Positions 1 through 5,918 of a stretch of 7,386 nucleotides of DNA are shown one piece after another; within the stretch, counting starts at the first letter, position 1; each line of letters starts with the position of its first letter. The notes below the pieces were generated by a model that had not been told where the DNA came from, did no database searches, and saw nothing but the letters and a program-made list of their open reading frames with translations. The translations under genes were made by a program, and so were the position numbers. The stretch is from Candidatus Symbiothrix sp. (lineage in GTDB: Bacteria > Bacteroidota > Bacteroidia > Bacteroidales > Azobacteroidaceae): assembly GCA_031270525.1 (NCBI GenBank), contig JAISXN010000147.1, positions 1 to 7,386 of the forward strand, in the 5' to 3' direction.

Positions 1-7
1 TTTCGTA

Positions 8-901
8 TCATTCCAATTCCATCGGATTATAAATCATTTTGAGGTCTTCGCGAGATATCATTCCGCCTTTTCCGTCGGGAACCGATTCCGGAACTTGTGC
101 GCCAGGCACAGCATTCATCGTATATCCCAAGGGGTCTTCGGCAAAGCGTTTTTTGATTTTATCCACTTCCTTCCGGGAAGTTTTAATGTAATCCCTTTTG
201 GCGAATTGAAGCGGTGTTTGTACGTTTTCGAGTGCAACGGCTTTAAAAATATATTGATTTTCGGAATCCACGGCATACAGAATCAATCCCGGCAAGCCTG
301 CGAATTTCCAGGGTCCGTCGTTGACCGGCAAATCGGGAGCGAACCATGCCTCGTAATGCCTTCCCCGAAAATCGCAAGTCGCTTTTTGGCATAAATAATT
401 CAGGCAAGTCATGGTATCGGAAGTGATTTGCCATTGGATTTCGTCCGGATTTTCTTCGTAAGTAAAAGCGCTTATTGCGGCTTGGTCGGTTACCGTTATT
501 TTTCCTTCGGGATAATTTTTGAAAATCTCGCGATCATCGGCTTTCTGAATTCCGGAGTTTTTGATAGTTTCTTGAAAAAGAGCGACTTTCTGCGGGTTTT
601 TCAATACGTCCATAATCAATGAATCCAAGCGGCGTTTGTAGTCGCTGTAAAACTTGGAAATACCTTTTGTCCCGATTTCCAAAACCATATAATCCGTAGA
701 TTTTTCTTGTTTCAGGCTATCTTCGACGCTCACGATCGCCGGTCTTTTGGCCATCTTGAATGTGGGCGGATAATTAAATTCGTAGAATACGCGAAAAGCG
801 GTGGTATCCAGAGTTTCATAACCTTTTGGGAAAATACCGAGTTGAGAATAGGCAAACAGCGGGGATAAGCAAATTACCAGAAGAAAAAATAATCGTTTCA
901 T
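8..901 (-). CDS. GLPGLI family exported protein
   Basis: Exported protein of the Bacteroidetes GLPGLI family; the molecular function of this family is unknown. Seen in the sequence: 297 residues, a classical signal peptide at residues 1-19 (basic MKR start, hydrophobic core, cleavage likely near AYS/Q), and the family-defining GLPGLI hexapeptide at residues 202-207, within a conserved-looking stretch GPWKFAGLPGLILYA (196-210). Three cysteines (166, 171, 176) lie just before it and could form a disulfide once exported. There are no membrane segments after the signal, so a periplasmic or outer-membrane-facing location is likely. The ATG at 899-901 is the natural start because it directly opens the signal peptide. 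It lies 61 bases downstream of the carboxypeptidase-like gene on the same strand and has its own TAnnTTTG promoter in that gap. The length is in the usual range, so it seems intact. Family call is firm; role unknown. Confidence 0.93.
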   Translation of the reverse strand: MKRLFFLLVICLSPLFAYSQLGIFPKGYETLDTTAFRVFYEFNYPPTFKMAKRPAIVSVEDSLKQEKSTDYMVLEIGTKGISKFYSDYKRRLDSLIMDVLKNPQKVALFQETIKNSGIQKADDREIFKNYPEGKITVTDQAAISAFTYEENPDEIQWQITSDTMTCLNYLCQKATCDFRGRHYEAWFAPDLPVNDGPWKFAGLPGLILYAVDSENQYIFKAVALENVQTPLQFAKRDYIKTSRKEVDKIKKRFAEDPLGYTMNAVPGAQVPESVPDGKGGMISREDLKMIYNPMELE

Positions 902-937
902 TTTATTGATATTTTAATTGTCTTTTTAATTTAGTCG

Positions 938-945
938 CAAAAGTA
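938..945 (-). promoter_or_regulatory. Bacteroidetes -7 promoter element for the GLPGLI gene
   Basis: The minus strand reads TACTTTTG, an exact match to the Bacteroidetes -7 consensus TAnnTTTG. It sits in the 61-base gap between the two minus-strand genes, which puts the predicted transcript start near 932 and gives a leader of roughly 30 bases. I see no TTTG -33 element about 19 bases upstream. The downstream gene therefore probably has its own promoter even if read-through from its neighbour also occurs. Confidence 0.6.
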
Positions 946-962
946 CGTAAAAAATTTCAATT

Positions 963-2216
963 TTATTGCATTTTTTTCAATTTCCCAACTGCCGATTCAA
1001 GCGATTCGGTAGGTTCGATAATATTGTAAGCGCCCCAAAAATCGCCGTCATAATAAGTCATGGCTTCATCGCTCAATGATTTATTCATCGAAAATGAATT
1101 TTTTCCGGATATGCGGGCGATATTATTCTGCTGATTATCAGTCACAACCATTTCACTAATCACCGTATAATTGGTTGCAAACAAACGCCGTTTCCAGTCG
1201 CATTTGAATTTCATTTCGTTGTGAACATAATTCAGATACGTTTTCCCTTCGTTTTGCCGGTAACTGATCACATAGCTGACTTCCTGCGGCGAAAAACGCA
1301 AACCTTTAGGTTTATGCCTGAGAATGAGTGCCGTAACTTTATCCTTATCGCTCATATCCATTTTAAATTCCGCGCGGGTAAAAGCCAATGTTTCCCTGTC
1401 GATATAAAAAGTTCCGGAATACAAAGGCTGTTCGATTAATATCTGTGACGAAAAATGTACTACGTATTGCAGCCGGTTGTTGATGGAAGTCATATCGCCC
1501 ATTTTGTAACGGTAATAATACAGGAGATTCTTGTCCAGAATCATACCCGGATTCTTGACGATATCGCAAAAAATCGCCAGATTGGGGCCGCCCAGCAATT
1601 TCACAGCCAAGGTATCGCCGGGCTTGGGACTGATCAAACTCCGTCCTTTCAGTACCTGCACTTTTTCCCTGAAAATATCGTCTTTGTAAGAATCTTTATA
1701 CAAGTGGATAACAGCTTCGGAAACATTGATGTACTTTTTGCTTTTCTGCGCCGTTTCGCGATAAAAGCCGGTCATCAGATTCGGAATCAAACTATAATTG
1801 ATTTCAACCTTTTCAAGAGCGGCAACAATTAATTCCCGTGGATTTTCCCAACTTACGACTTCCACTTCATTTAGTTCGACCGGACGGGGACTCATGTAGA
1901 ACGTTTGGTTCGGTTCGCTGCCTTTCGAAACTTTGATTCGGGAATTGTAATAACCTACGGCGGAAAATTCTATTTCGGGAGTTGGTAAACCGTTATTCAG
2001 TTTGAGAATAAATTCGCCGTCTTCATTACTGATTGTACCAACGTTGGTTCCTACAACAGAAACATTTACATACGAAATCTTTTTCTTGTTACGCATGTTT
2101 TTTATCGTTCCGTTGATCGTATAATAATCTATATTATCCTGAGCTTGCAGTCCCGGAAAAAGGATTAAGAGACCCAACAATAAAGATAATTTTTGAATAA
2201 AAACCATAGTTTTCAT
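963..2216 (-). CDS. Exported protein with N-terminal carboxypeptidase-like regulatory domain
   Basis: Exported protein of 417 residues; function unknown. A signal peptide is visible at residues 1-25 (MKTMVF start, leucine-rich core, LQA/Q cleavage). Residues about 33-118 form a carboxypeptidase-D regulatory-like beta-sandwich (INGTI..., GTNVGTISNEDGEF, then EIEFSAVGYYNSRI), a domain common at the N-termini of Bacteroidetes outer-membrane and surface proteins. The rest (about 120-417) looks beta-rich; the FYRE...Y..VSEAV..LYK region (151-173) recalls the segment after this domain in DUF5686-type proteins, but the protein is far too short for a full barrel of that sort. There is no plug or barrel of a TonB-dependent receptor. 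The start is placed at the ATG at 2214-2216, not the in-frame ATG at 2238-2240, because a perfect AAGGAGGT lies five bases upstream and the signal peptide begins there. The PAP2 gene diverges from it. Domain call good, role unknown. Confidence 0.85.
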   Translation of the reverse strand: MKTMVFIQKLSLLLGLLILFPGLQAQDNIDYYTINGTIKNMRNKKKISYVNVSVVGTNVGTISNEDGEFILKLNNGLPTPEIEFSAVGYYNSRIKVSKGSEPNQTFYMSPRPVELNEVEVVSWENPRELIVAALEKVEINYSLIPNLMTGFYRETAQKSKKYINVSEAVIHLYKDSYKDDIFREKVQVLKGRSLISPKPGDTLAVKLLGGPNLAIFCDIVKNPGMILDKNLLYYYRYKMGDMTSINNRLQYVVHFSSQILIEQPLYSGTFYIDRETLAFTRAEFKMDMSDKDKVTALILRHKPKGLRFSPQEVSYVISYRQNEGKTYLNYVHNEMKFKCDWKRRLFATNYTVISEMVVTDNQQNNIARISGKNSFSMNKSLSDEAMTYYDGDFWGAYNIIEPTESLESAVGKLKKMQ

Positions 2217-2221
2217 GATGT

Positions 2222-2229
2222 ACCTCCTT
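2222..2229 (-). promoter_or_regulatory. Perfect Shine-Dalgarno sequence deciding the start codon
   Basis: On the minus strand AAGGAGGT lies five bases before the ATG at 2214-2216. This is full complementarity to the usual anti-Shine-Dalgarno of 16S rRNA at ideal spacing. None of the other genes in the window shows such a site, as expected for Bacteroidetes, where A-rich leaders are the norm. It rules against the upstream ATG at 2238-2240, which would place this site inside the coding region. Confidence 0.8.
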
Positions 2230-2257
2230 GATATTTCCAATTATATAACTAATTTTG
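2227..2257 (+). promoter_or_regulatory. Promoter of the PAP2 phosphatase gene
   Basis: The plus strand carries TAATTTTG at 2250-2257, an exact TAnnTTTG -7 element. CTTG at 2227-2230, a three-of-four match to the -33 TTTG, lies 19 bases upstream, the same spacing as in the folP promoter of this window. The predicted transcript start is near 2262, about 20 bases before the TTG start codon. The -33 part overlaps the complement of the neighbour's Shine-Dalgarno site. Confidence 0.55.
2238..2245 (-). promoter_or_regulatory. Possible weak -7 element for the carboxypeptidase-like gene
   Basis: The minus strand reads TATAATTG, one mismatch from TAnnTTTG. It would start transcription near 2232, giving a leader of about 16 bases that still contains the Shine-Dalgarno site. 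No -33 TTTG is seen. It is the best candidate in the 66-base divergent interval, but AT-rich sequence gives such near-matches easily. Confidence 0.3.
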
Positions 2258-2282
2258 CATAATTATTTAATAAAAAAACATT

Positions 2283-3359
2283 TTGTATCGTATCAGGCTA
2301 AAAATAATAACCGGTTGGATAAAAAGATTAACTTTTACACTCATTCTCCTTTGTATATCGAATTGTACGGAGAAAGAGGAATCGTCTTCTTTTCCTGAAC
2401 AAGAGCCTGTATTCCAACAACTTGATTCAAAACCACCTCATGAATCTCCAAAAACGCTGAAGATTCCCGAGACGCCGGAAAAACCGGTCCGGCGGAAAAA
2501 CCCGGAACGCGCTCCGGCTCCGCCCTCCGGCGAAAAACCGGCTATCGCAATTCTTCCGATTAAAAAAAGTTCCATAGATTTACTTTCCATTCAATCGGAG
2601 CTTACGCAAATGATAGATACGGTAAAGCTTTCCGTCCAAATGGAACGCTTAGCCGCCGGTTCTTTTTCACAATATTACAAAGTACGCAGATTTTACATTC
2701 CGCCTGTCGAATACAAACTCAATCCCAAAGATTTAATTATTCCGGCAAGCTTGATTACCATCGGCGCTCTGGCCTCACATTCGGATAAATTCAAAGATAT
2801 TCTTCCAATTACCCGGCCTAATCCCCACGATCGCAAAACGCCCGTCGATGATATAGCGCAAATAGCCGTAGCGCCAACGTTATTTATTTTCGACGCTTTG
2901 GGAGATGAAAAACACCATCCCATCGACCAGTTTTTTATTACGGCATTGTCGTACGGAATTACGGTTCTTCCTGTCCGTTACATCAAAAATCATTACAATT
3001 CACTGCGTCCTTACGGCGGAAATCATTCTTTCCCCTCGGGACATACTGCCACTGCATTTGTCGGCTCACATATTATTTACAAAGAATTTAAGGATTCTAA
3101 TCCCTGGATTGCATATTCCGGATACGCAATGGGCGCTTTTGTTGCCGGCTCTCGCGTAGCCCACGACAAACATTGGGTTTCGGACGTTATGGCCGGCGCC
3201 GGAATCGCCATGCTTGCCACCGAATTGGCTTATTGGATTTATTTTCCGGTCAGAAACCTGATTACCGACGAAGCCAATAAACTATTCGGTAATGACATCA
3301 TACTCAGTCCGATTATTCAACCGAATACGCTCGGTTTGAATTTTTCCATGAGTTTTTGA
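2283..3359 (+). CDS. PAP2-superfamily phosphatase, probable lipoprotein
   Basis: Phosphatase of the PAP2 (type 2 phosphatidic acid phosphatase) superfamily, which removes phosphate from lipid phosphates such as phosphatidic acid, undecaprenyl pyrophosphate or lipid A; the substrate cannot be told here. All three catalytic motifs are intact: K235-x6-R242-P243, P251-S-G-H254, and S290-R291-x5-H297-x3-D301. The N-terminus is a basic, then hydrophobic signal ending LLCISNC, a plausible lipobox with Cys28 as the lipidated residue, followed by TEKEESS and a proline/charge-rich linker (about 37-86). Helices in the catalytic part (about 150-321) are short and only mildly hydrophobic. The protein ends in a short strand-like tail (GLNFSMSF). 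The start is the TTG at 2283-2285: a stop at 2271-2273 closes the frame upstream and the next in-frame ATG (Met110) would remove the signal. Catalytic family certain; lipoprotein status and location inferred. Confidence 0.9.
   Translation: MYRIRLKIITGWIKRLTFTLILLCISNCTEKEESSSFPEQEPVFQQLDSKPPHESPKTLKIPETPEKPVRRKNPERAPAPPSGEKPAIAILPIKKSSIDLLSIQSELTQMIDTVKLSVQMERLAAGSFSQYYKVRRFYIPPVEYKLNPKDLIIPASLITIGALASHSDKFKDILPITRPNPHDRKTPVDDIAQIAVAPTLFIFDALGDEKHHPIDQFFITALSYGITVLPVRYIKNHYNSLRPYGGNHSFPSGHTATAFVGSHIIYKEFKDSNPWIAYSGYAMGAFVAGSRVAHDKHWVSDVMAGAGIAMLATELAYWIYFPVRNLITDEANKLFGNDIILSPIIQPNTLGLNFSMSF
2475..2541 (+). repeat. Three imperfect GC-rich motifs in the linker of the PAP2 gene
   Basis: Three similar blocks of the form CGG/CGA-A(4-5)-CC(C)GG occur at 2475-2487, 2491-2505 and 2527-2541, in a stretch visibly richer in G+C than its surroundings. 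They encode parts of the proline/lysine/arginine-rich linker (EKP, RKNP, GEKP). They may reflect local duplication or slippage, or simply repeated use of CCG, CGG and AAA codons. Confidence 0.4.
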
Positions 3360-3418
3360 ACCTCTTCCGAAACAAAGATAGTAACAAATAACGGATTTTC
3401 AAATATTTATGAATTTTT

Positions 3419-3449
3419 TTTGCAAACTTACCATAATGTGTTACTTTTG
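3419..3449 (+). promoter_or_regulatory. Promoter of the folP-cdaA operon
   Basis: TTTG at 3419-3422 and TACTTTTG at 3442-3449 are separated by 19 bases, a near-perfect Bacteroidetes housekeeping promoter (-33 TTTG, -7 TAnnTTTG). The predicted transcript start is about 3455, leaving a leader of about 20 bases before the ATG at 3474. This also argues against any start codon upstream of 3450. Confidence 0.8.
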
Positions 3450-3473
3450 CAGAATAAAAATAAATTCCAACGA

Positions 3474-4313
3474 ATGACGACGAGCAATGTGAGAGGAACA
3501 TTAATGGATTTTGTTTCGCCGAAAGTGATGGGCATTTTAAATATTACGCCCGATTCTTTTTACGAAGGAAGCCGGAAACAGACGGAAAAAGAGATTGCCG
3601 GACGGGTTGTTCAAATCGTTGAAGAAGGCGGCGATATCATTGATATCGGAGGATATTCTTCCCGTCCGTCGGCAGCCAGTGTCGATGAAGCGGAAGAGAT
3701 GCGCCGGCTGAAATACGGTTTGGAAATCCTGTTCCGCGAAGCGCCCGGTGCGATTGTTTCGGTAGATACATTTCGTTCGGAGATTGCCCGCCGTTGCGTA
3801 GAAGAATTTGGAGTTGCCGTTATCAATGATATTTCTGCCGGCACTTTGGACGACCGGATGTTTGATACCGTCGCACAACTGCAAGTTCCGTATATTGCGA
3901 TGCATATAAAAGGAAATCCGCAAACCATGATGCAACATACGGATTACGCAGACCTGATGCGGGAGATTCTTCTGTACTTCGCCGAAAAAACGACTCGGTT
4001 GCATCAAATGGGAGTCAATGATATCTGGATTGATCCGGGTTTCGGATTCAGTAAAACGACAGCGCAAAACTATATGATTTTGGATAAACTGGAAGAATTT
4101 CATATCTTCGAACTTCCGCTTTTGGTTGGTTTTTCGAGGAAAACGATGATAAGGGAAGTCCTTGCGACTACGCCGGACGAAAGTCTGAACGGAACAACTG
4201 CCCTGAATATGTTCGCACTAACGAAAGGCGCACACATATTGCGCGTTCACGACGTAAAAGAAGCCGTACAAACGGTTCGATTGTATAACCGGATAAAAAA
4301 TGCAAATCTATGA
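3474..4313 (+). CDS. folP: Dihydropteroate synthase
   Basis: Cytoplasmic dihydropteroate synthase joins p-aminobenzoate to 6-hydroxymethyl-dihydropterin pyrophosphate in folate synthesis and is the sulfonamide target. At 279 residues it has the normal length and all the hallmarks of the TIM-barrel enzyme: GILNITPDSF (20-29), DIGGYSSRP (57-65), VSVDTF (95-100), INDIS (117-121), MHIKGNPQTMMQ (143-154), DPGFGFSKT (187-195), GFSRK (219-223, pterin/pABA-binding lysine) and the terminal RVHD (257-260). The start is the ATG at 3474-3476: homologous proteins start MTT..., and the in-frame TTG at 3420 lies inside the promoter. Its stop overlaps the start of cdaA (ATGA, 4310-4313), so the two are probably co-transcribed and translationally coupled. 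SSRP replaces the commoner STRP in loop 2, a conservative change; I see no insertion of the sort linked to resistance. Confidence 0.97.
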   Translation: MTTSNVRGTLMDFVSPKVMGILNITPDSFYEGSRKQTEKEIAGRVVQIVEEGGDIIDIGGYSSRPSAASVDEAEEMRRLKYGLEILFREAPGAIVSVDTFRSEIARRCVEEFGVAVINDISAGTLDDRMFDTVAQLQVPYIAMHIKGNPQTMMQHTDYADLMREILLYFAEKTTRLHQMGVNDIWIDPGFGFSKTTAQNYMILDKLEEFHIFELPLLVGFSRKTMIREVLATTPDESLNGTTALNMFALTKGAHILRVHDVKEAVQTVRLYNRIKNANL

Positions 4314-5083
4314 TTGAATTTCTATCTAAAATTCCAATAAAAGACATAGTCGATATTGTATTGGTGGTTTTTTTCCTTTATGAAACTTATCTTTTAGTGA
4401 AGAAAACCGGGACCCGGACGATTTTTATGGGTGTTCTGGCATTTATTGCCATTTGGATTATCGTATCCCAGGTATTTCAGTTGCGGTTGATGGGCGAAAT
4501 TCTGGACCGGTTTATCAACGTCGGTTTTATCTTGTTGGTCGTTGTTTTCCAAAAAGAAATCAGGGAATTTCTGCAAGCTTTAGGTTCCAATAAAGGCATC
4601 CGGTTTATTGCAAAATTGTTTGACGCGAAAAAAAACAGCACCGACGAAGACCTCAAGGCGATTATGCCGATTGTTATGGCAGCAATGGACATGGCCAAAC
4701 GGAAAGAGGGCGCTTTGATTGCCGTCGAACAAATCGTTTCGTTAGAGACCTTTGTTGAAACGGGAGAAATTTTGAATGCCGATATCAATGCCCGTTTGAT
4801 TGAAAATATCTTCTTCAAAAACAGTCCTTTGCATGATGGCGCAATGATTATATCCGGAAAAAAAATCAAAGCGGCGGCTTGCATCTTACCGGTTTCCCAA
4901 AACCAGAATATTCCCAAACATCTGGGATTGCGTCACCGCTCCGGATTGGGATTGTCACAGGAAACAGATGCTAAGATCGTTATTGTATCTGAGGAAACAG
5001 GCAAAATATCTTTGGCGCACCAAGGAGAGTTGATTATAGGGATTAGCGCAGAGCGTTTGCAGCAGGAGTTGGTAGCCAAGTAA
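4310..5083 (+). CDS. cdaA: Membrane diadenylate cyclase (c-di-AMP synthase)
   Basis: CdaA (also called DacA or YbbP) condenses two ATP into cyclic di-AMP, a second messenger tied to potassium/osmotic balance and cell-wall stability. The 257-residue length is typical. Three membrane helices lie at about 10-30, 38-54 and 68-80, followed by a short linker and the DAC (DisA_N) domain. Both catalytic motifs are present: D176-G-A178 within NSPLHDGAMI, and R208-H-R210 within LGLRHRSGLG. Many Firmicutes enzymes have threonine just before RHR; here it is leucine (207), which I believe is usual in Bacteroidetes. The start overlaps the folP stop by 4 bases, so no separate promoter is expected. No cdaR (YbbR-domain regulator) or glmM follows, unlike the Firmicutes arrangement; instead lptB converges, with 6 bases between the stop codons. 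Confidence 0.95.
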   Translation: MIEFLSKIPIKDIVDIVLVVFFLYETYLLVKKTGTRTIFMGVLAFIAIWIIVSQVFQLRLMGEILDRFINVGFILLVVVFQKEIREFLQALGSNKGIRFIAKLFDAKKNSTDEDLKAIMPIVMAAMDMAKRKEGALIAVEQIVSLETFVETGEILNADINARLIENIFFKNSPLHDGAMIISGKKIKAAACILPVSQNQNIPKHLGLRHRSGLGLSQETDAKIVIVSEETGKISLAHQGELIIGISAERLQQELVAK

Positions 5084-5089
5084 AATGAT

Positions 5090-5833
5090 TCAAAGCGCTT
5101 TCCGCCGAAGCTCAAAATCCCGTCCCAGATATTTCTCCCGAACAACCGGATTAGCAGCCAATTCTTCCGCAACTCCCTGATACAAAACTTTTCCCTCAAA
5201 AAGGAGATACGCCCTGTCGGTAATACTCAAAGTTTCGTGAACATTGTGGTCGGTAATCAGGATACCGATGTTTTTGTGTTTCAGTTTTCCTACAATTTGC
5301 TGGATATCCTGCACGGCAATCGGGTCGACGCCGGCAAAAGGTTCGTCCAACATGATAAATTTCGGGTCAATGGCCAGGCTGCGGGCAATCTCTACCCGCC
5401 GGCGTTCCCCGCCCGACAACTGGTCGCCCAGACTTTTACGGACTTTCTGCAAGCCAAATTCGGCAATTAAACTCTCTAATTTCTCTTTTTGATAATCAGC
5501 CGGATGCTCCGTCATCTCCAAAACGGCGCGGATATTGTCTTCAACCGACAATTTCCTGAAAACCGAAGGTTCCTGCGCCAGATAACCGATTCCGTTCCGC
5601 GCACGCATGTAAACCGGAAATTTAGTGATATCTTTATCGTCCAGAAAAATTTTCCCCTCATTGGGCGTTATCAAACCAACCGTCATATAGAAAGTCGTTG
5701 TTTTCCCGGCTCCGTTAGGCCCCAATAAACCAACAATTTCGCCTTGTTTCACATCAATCGAAACATGGTTTACAACCGTCCGGCTTCTATATCGTTTCAC
5801 CAGATTCTCGGTGCGAAGTATCATTTTTTCCAT
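5090..5833 (-). CDS. lptB: LPS export ABC transporter ATPase LptB
   Basis: Cytoplasmic ATPase of the LptB2FG complex, which extracts lipopolysaccharide from the inner membrane and pushes it across the periplasm through LptC/A/DE. With the chosen start it has 247 residues, the normal LptB size. Visible elements are Walker [10 protein letters not shown] (38-46), Q-loop Gln87 in [12 protein letters not shown], signature LSGGE (139-143), Walker B IMLDEP (160-165) and switch His196 in TDHNVHE. The [13 protein letters not shown] and [16 protein letters not shown] strings distinguish LptB from branched-chain amino-acid ATPases. The start is the ATG at 5831-5833; the ATG at 5822-5824 (MILRTENL) is equally possible. 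The in-frame TTG at 5855-5857 lies in the promoter and is rejected. It is an orphan lpt gene here, convergent with cdaA and divergent from mlaE; no lptF, lptG or lptC is in the window. Confidence 0.95.
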   Translation of the reverse strand: MEKMILRTENLVKRYRSRTVVNHVSIDVKQGEIVGLLGPNGAGKTTTFYMTVGLITPNEGKIFLDDKDITKFPVYMRARNGIGYLAQEPSVFRKLSVEDNIRAVLEMTEHPADYQKEKLESLIAEFGLQKVRKSLGDQLSGGERRRVEIARSLAIDPKFIMLDEPFAGVDPIAVQDIQQIVGKLKHKNIGILITDHNVHETLSITDRAYLLFEGKVLYQGVAEELAANPVVREKYLGRDFELRRKAL

Positions 5834-5854
5834 GAAATCATTCCAATTTGGAGG

Positions 5855-5862
5855 CAAAAGTA
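5855..5862 (-). promoter_or_regulatory. -7 promoter element of lptB
   Basis: The minus strand reads TACTTTTG, an exact TAnnTTTG match. The predicted transcript start is near 5849, giving a leader of about 16 bases to the ATG at 5833 or 25 to the ATG at 5824. No TTTG is found at the -33 position. The element stands back-to-back with that of mlaE, 14 bases away. Confidence 0.6.
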
Positions 5863-5876
5863 ATAAAAAAAATGAT

Positions 5877-5884
5877 TATATTTG
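5877..5884 (+). promoter_or_regulatory. -7 promoter element of the mlaEF operon
   Basis: The plus strand reads TATATTTG, an exact TAnnTTTG match. The predicted transcript start is near 5890, about 29 bases before the mlaE ATG. There is no clear -33 TTTG at the right distance; the only nearby one (5847-5850) is 26 bases upstream, which is too far. The upstream half of this promoter overlaps that of lptB. Confidence 0.6.
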
Positions 5885-5918
5885 CACCTGAAAACGATTT
5901 GAATGATTTTCTTATAGA

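Noticed and set aside
1455..1832. Open frame of 125 codons antisense to the carboxypeptidase-like gene
   Set aside because: It is a shadow of the real gene: composition is not that of a known protein and no promoter element precedes it.
2217..2240. ATG at 2240 as start of the carboxypeptidase-like protein
   Set aside because: It would bury a perfect Shine-Dalgarno site in the coding region and put eight charged/polar residues before an otherwise standard signal peptide.
3360..3418. Possible terminator after the PAP2 gene
   Set aside because: The only pairing seen is a 4-base TCCG/CGGA with a loop of over 20 bases; this is too weak to call an intrinsic terminator.
3420..3473. Longer folP reading frame from a TTG at 3420
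   Set aside because: It begins inside the -33 element and includes the -7 element of the promoter; the extra 18 residues do not resemble a FolP N-terminus.
3537..4103. Long antisense open frame inside folP (188 codons, minus strand)
   Set aside because: No domain or signal is recognisable, it lies wholly within a certain gene on the other strand, and it has no promoter-like or start context.
3474..4313. Acquired sulfonamide-resistance (sul-type) gene
   Set aside because: Sequence motifs and its coupling to cdaA are those of the housekeeping chromosomal FolP, with no mobile-element context or resistance-type insertion seen.
5092..5101. Palindrome AAAGCGCTTT as an operator or terminator
   Set aside because: It has no loop or U tract, it encodes the last codons of lptB, and a single 10-base palindrome is expected by chance.
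5834..5857. Longer lptB reading frame from a TTG at 5857
   Set aside because: The TTG is part of the TACTTTTG promoter element and lies upstream of the predicted transcript start.
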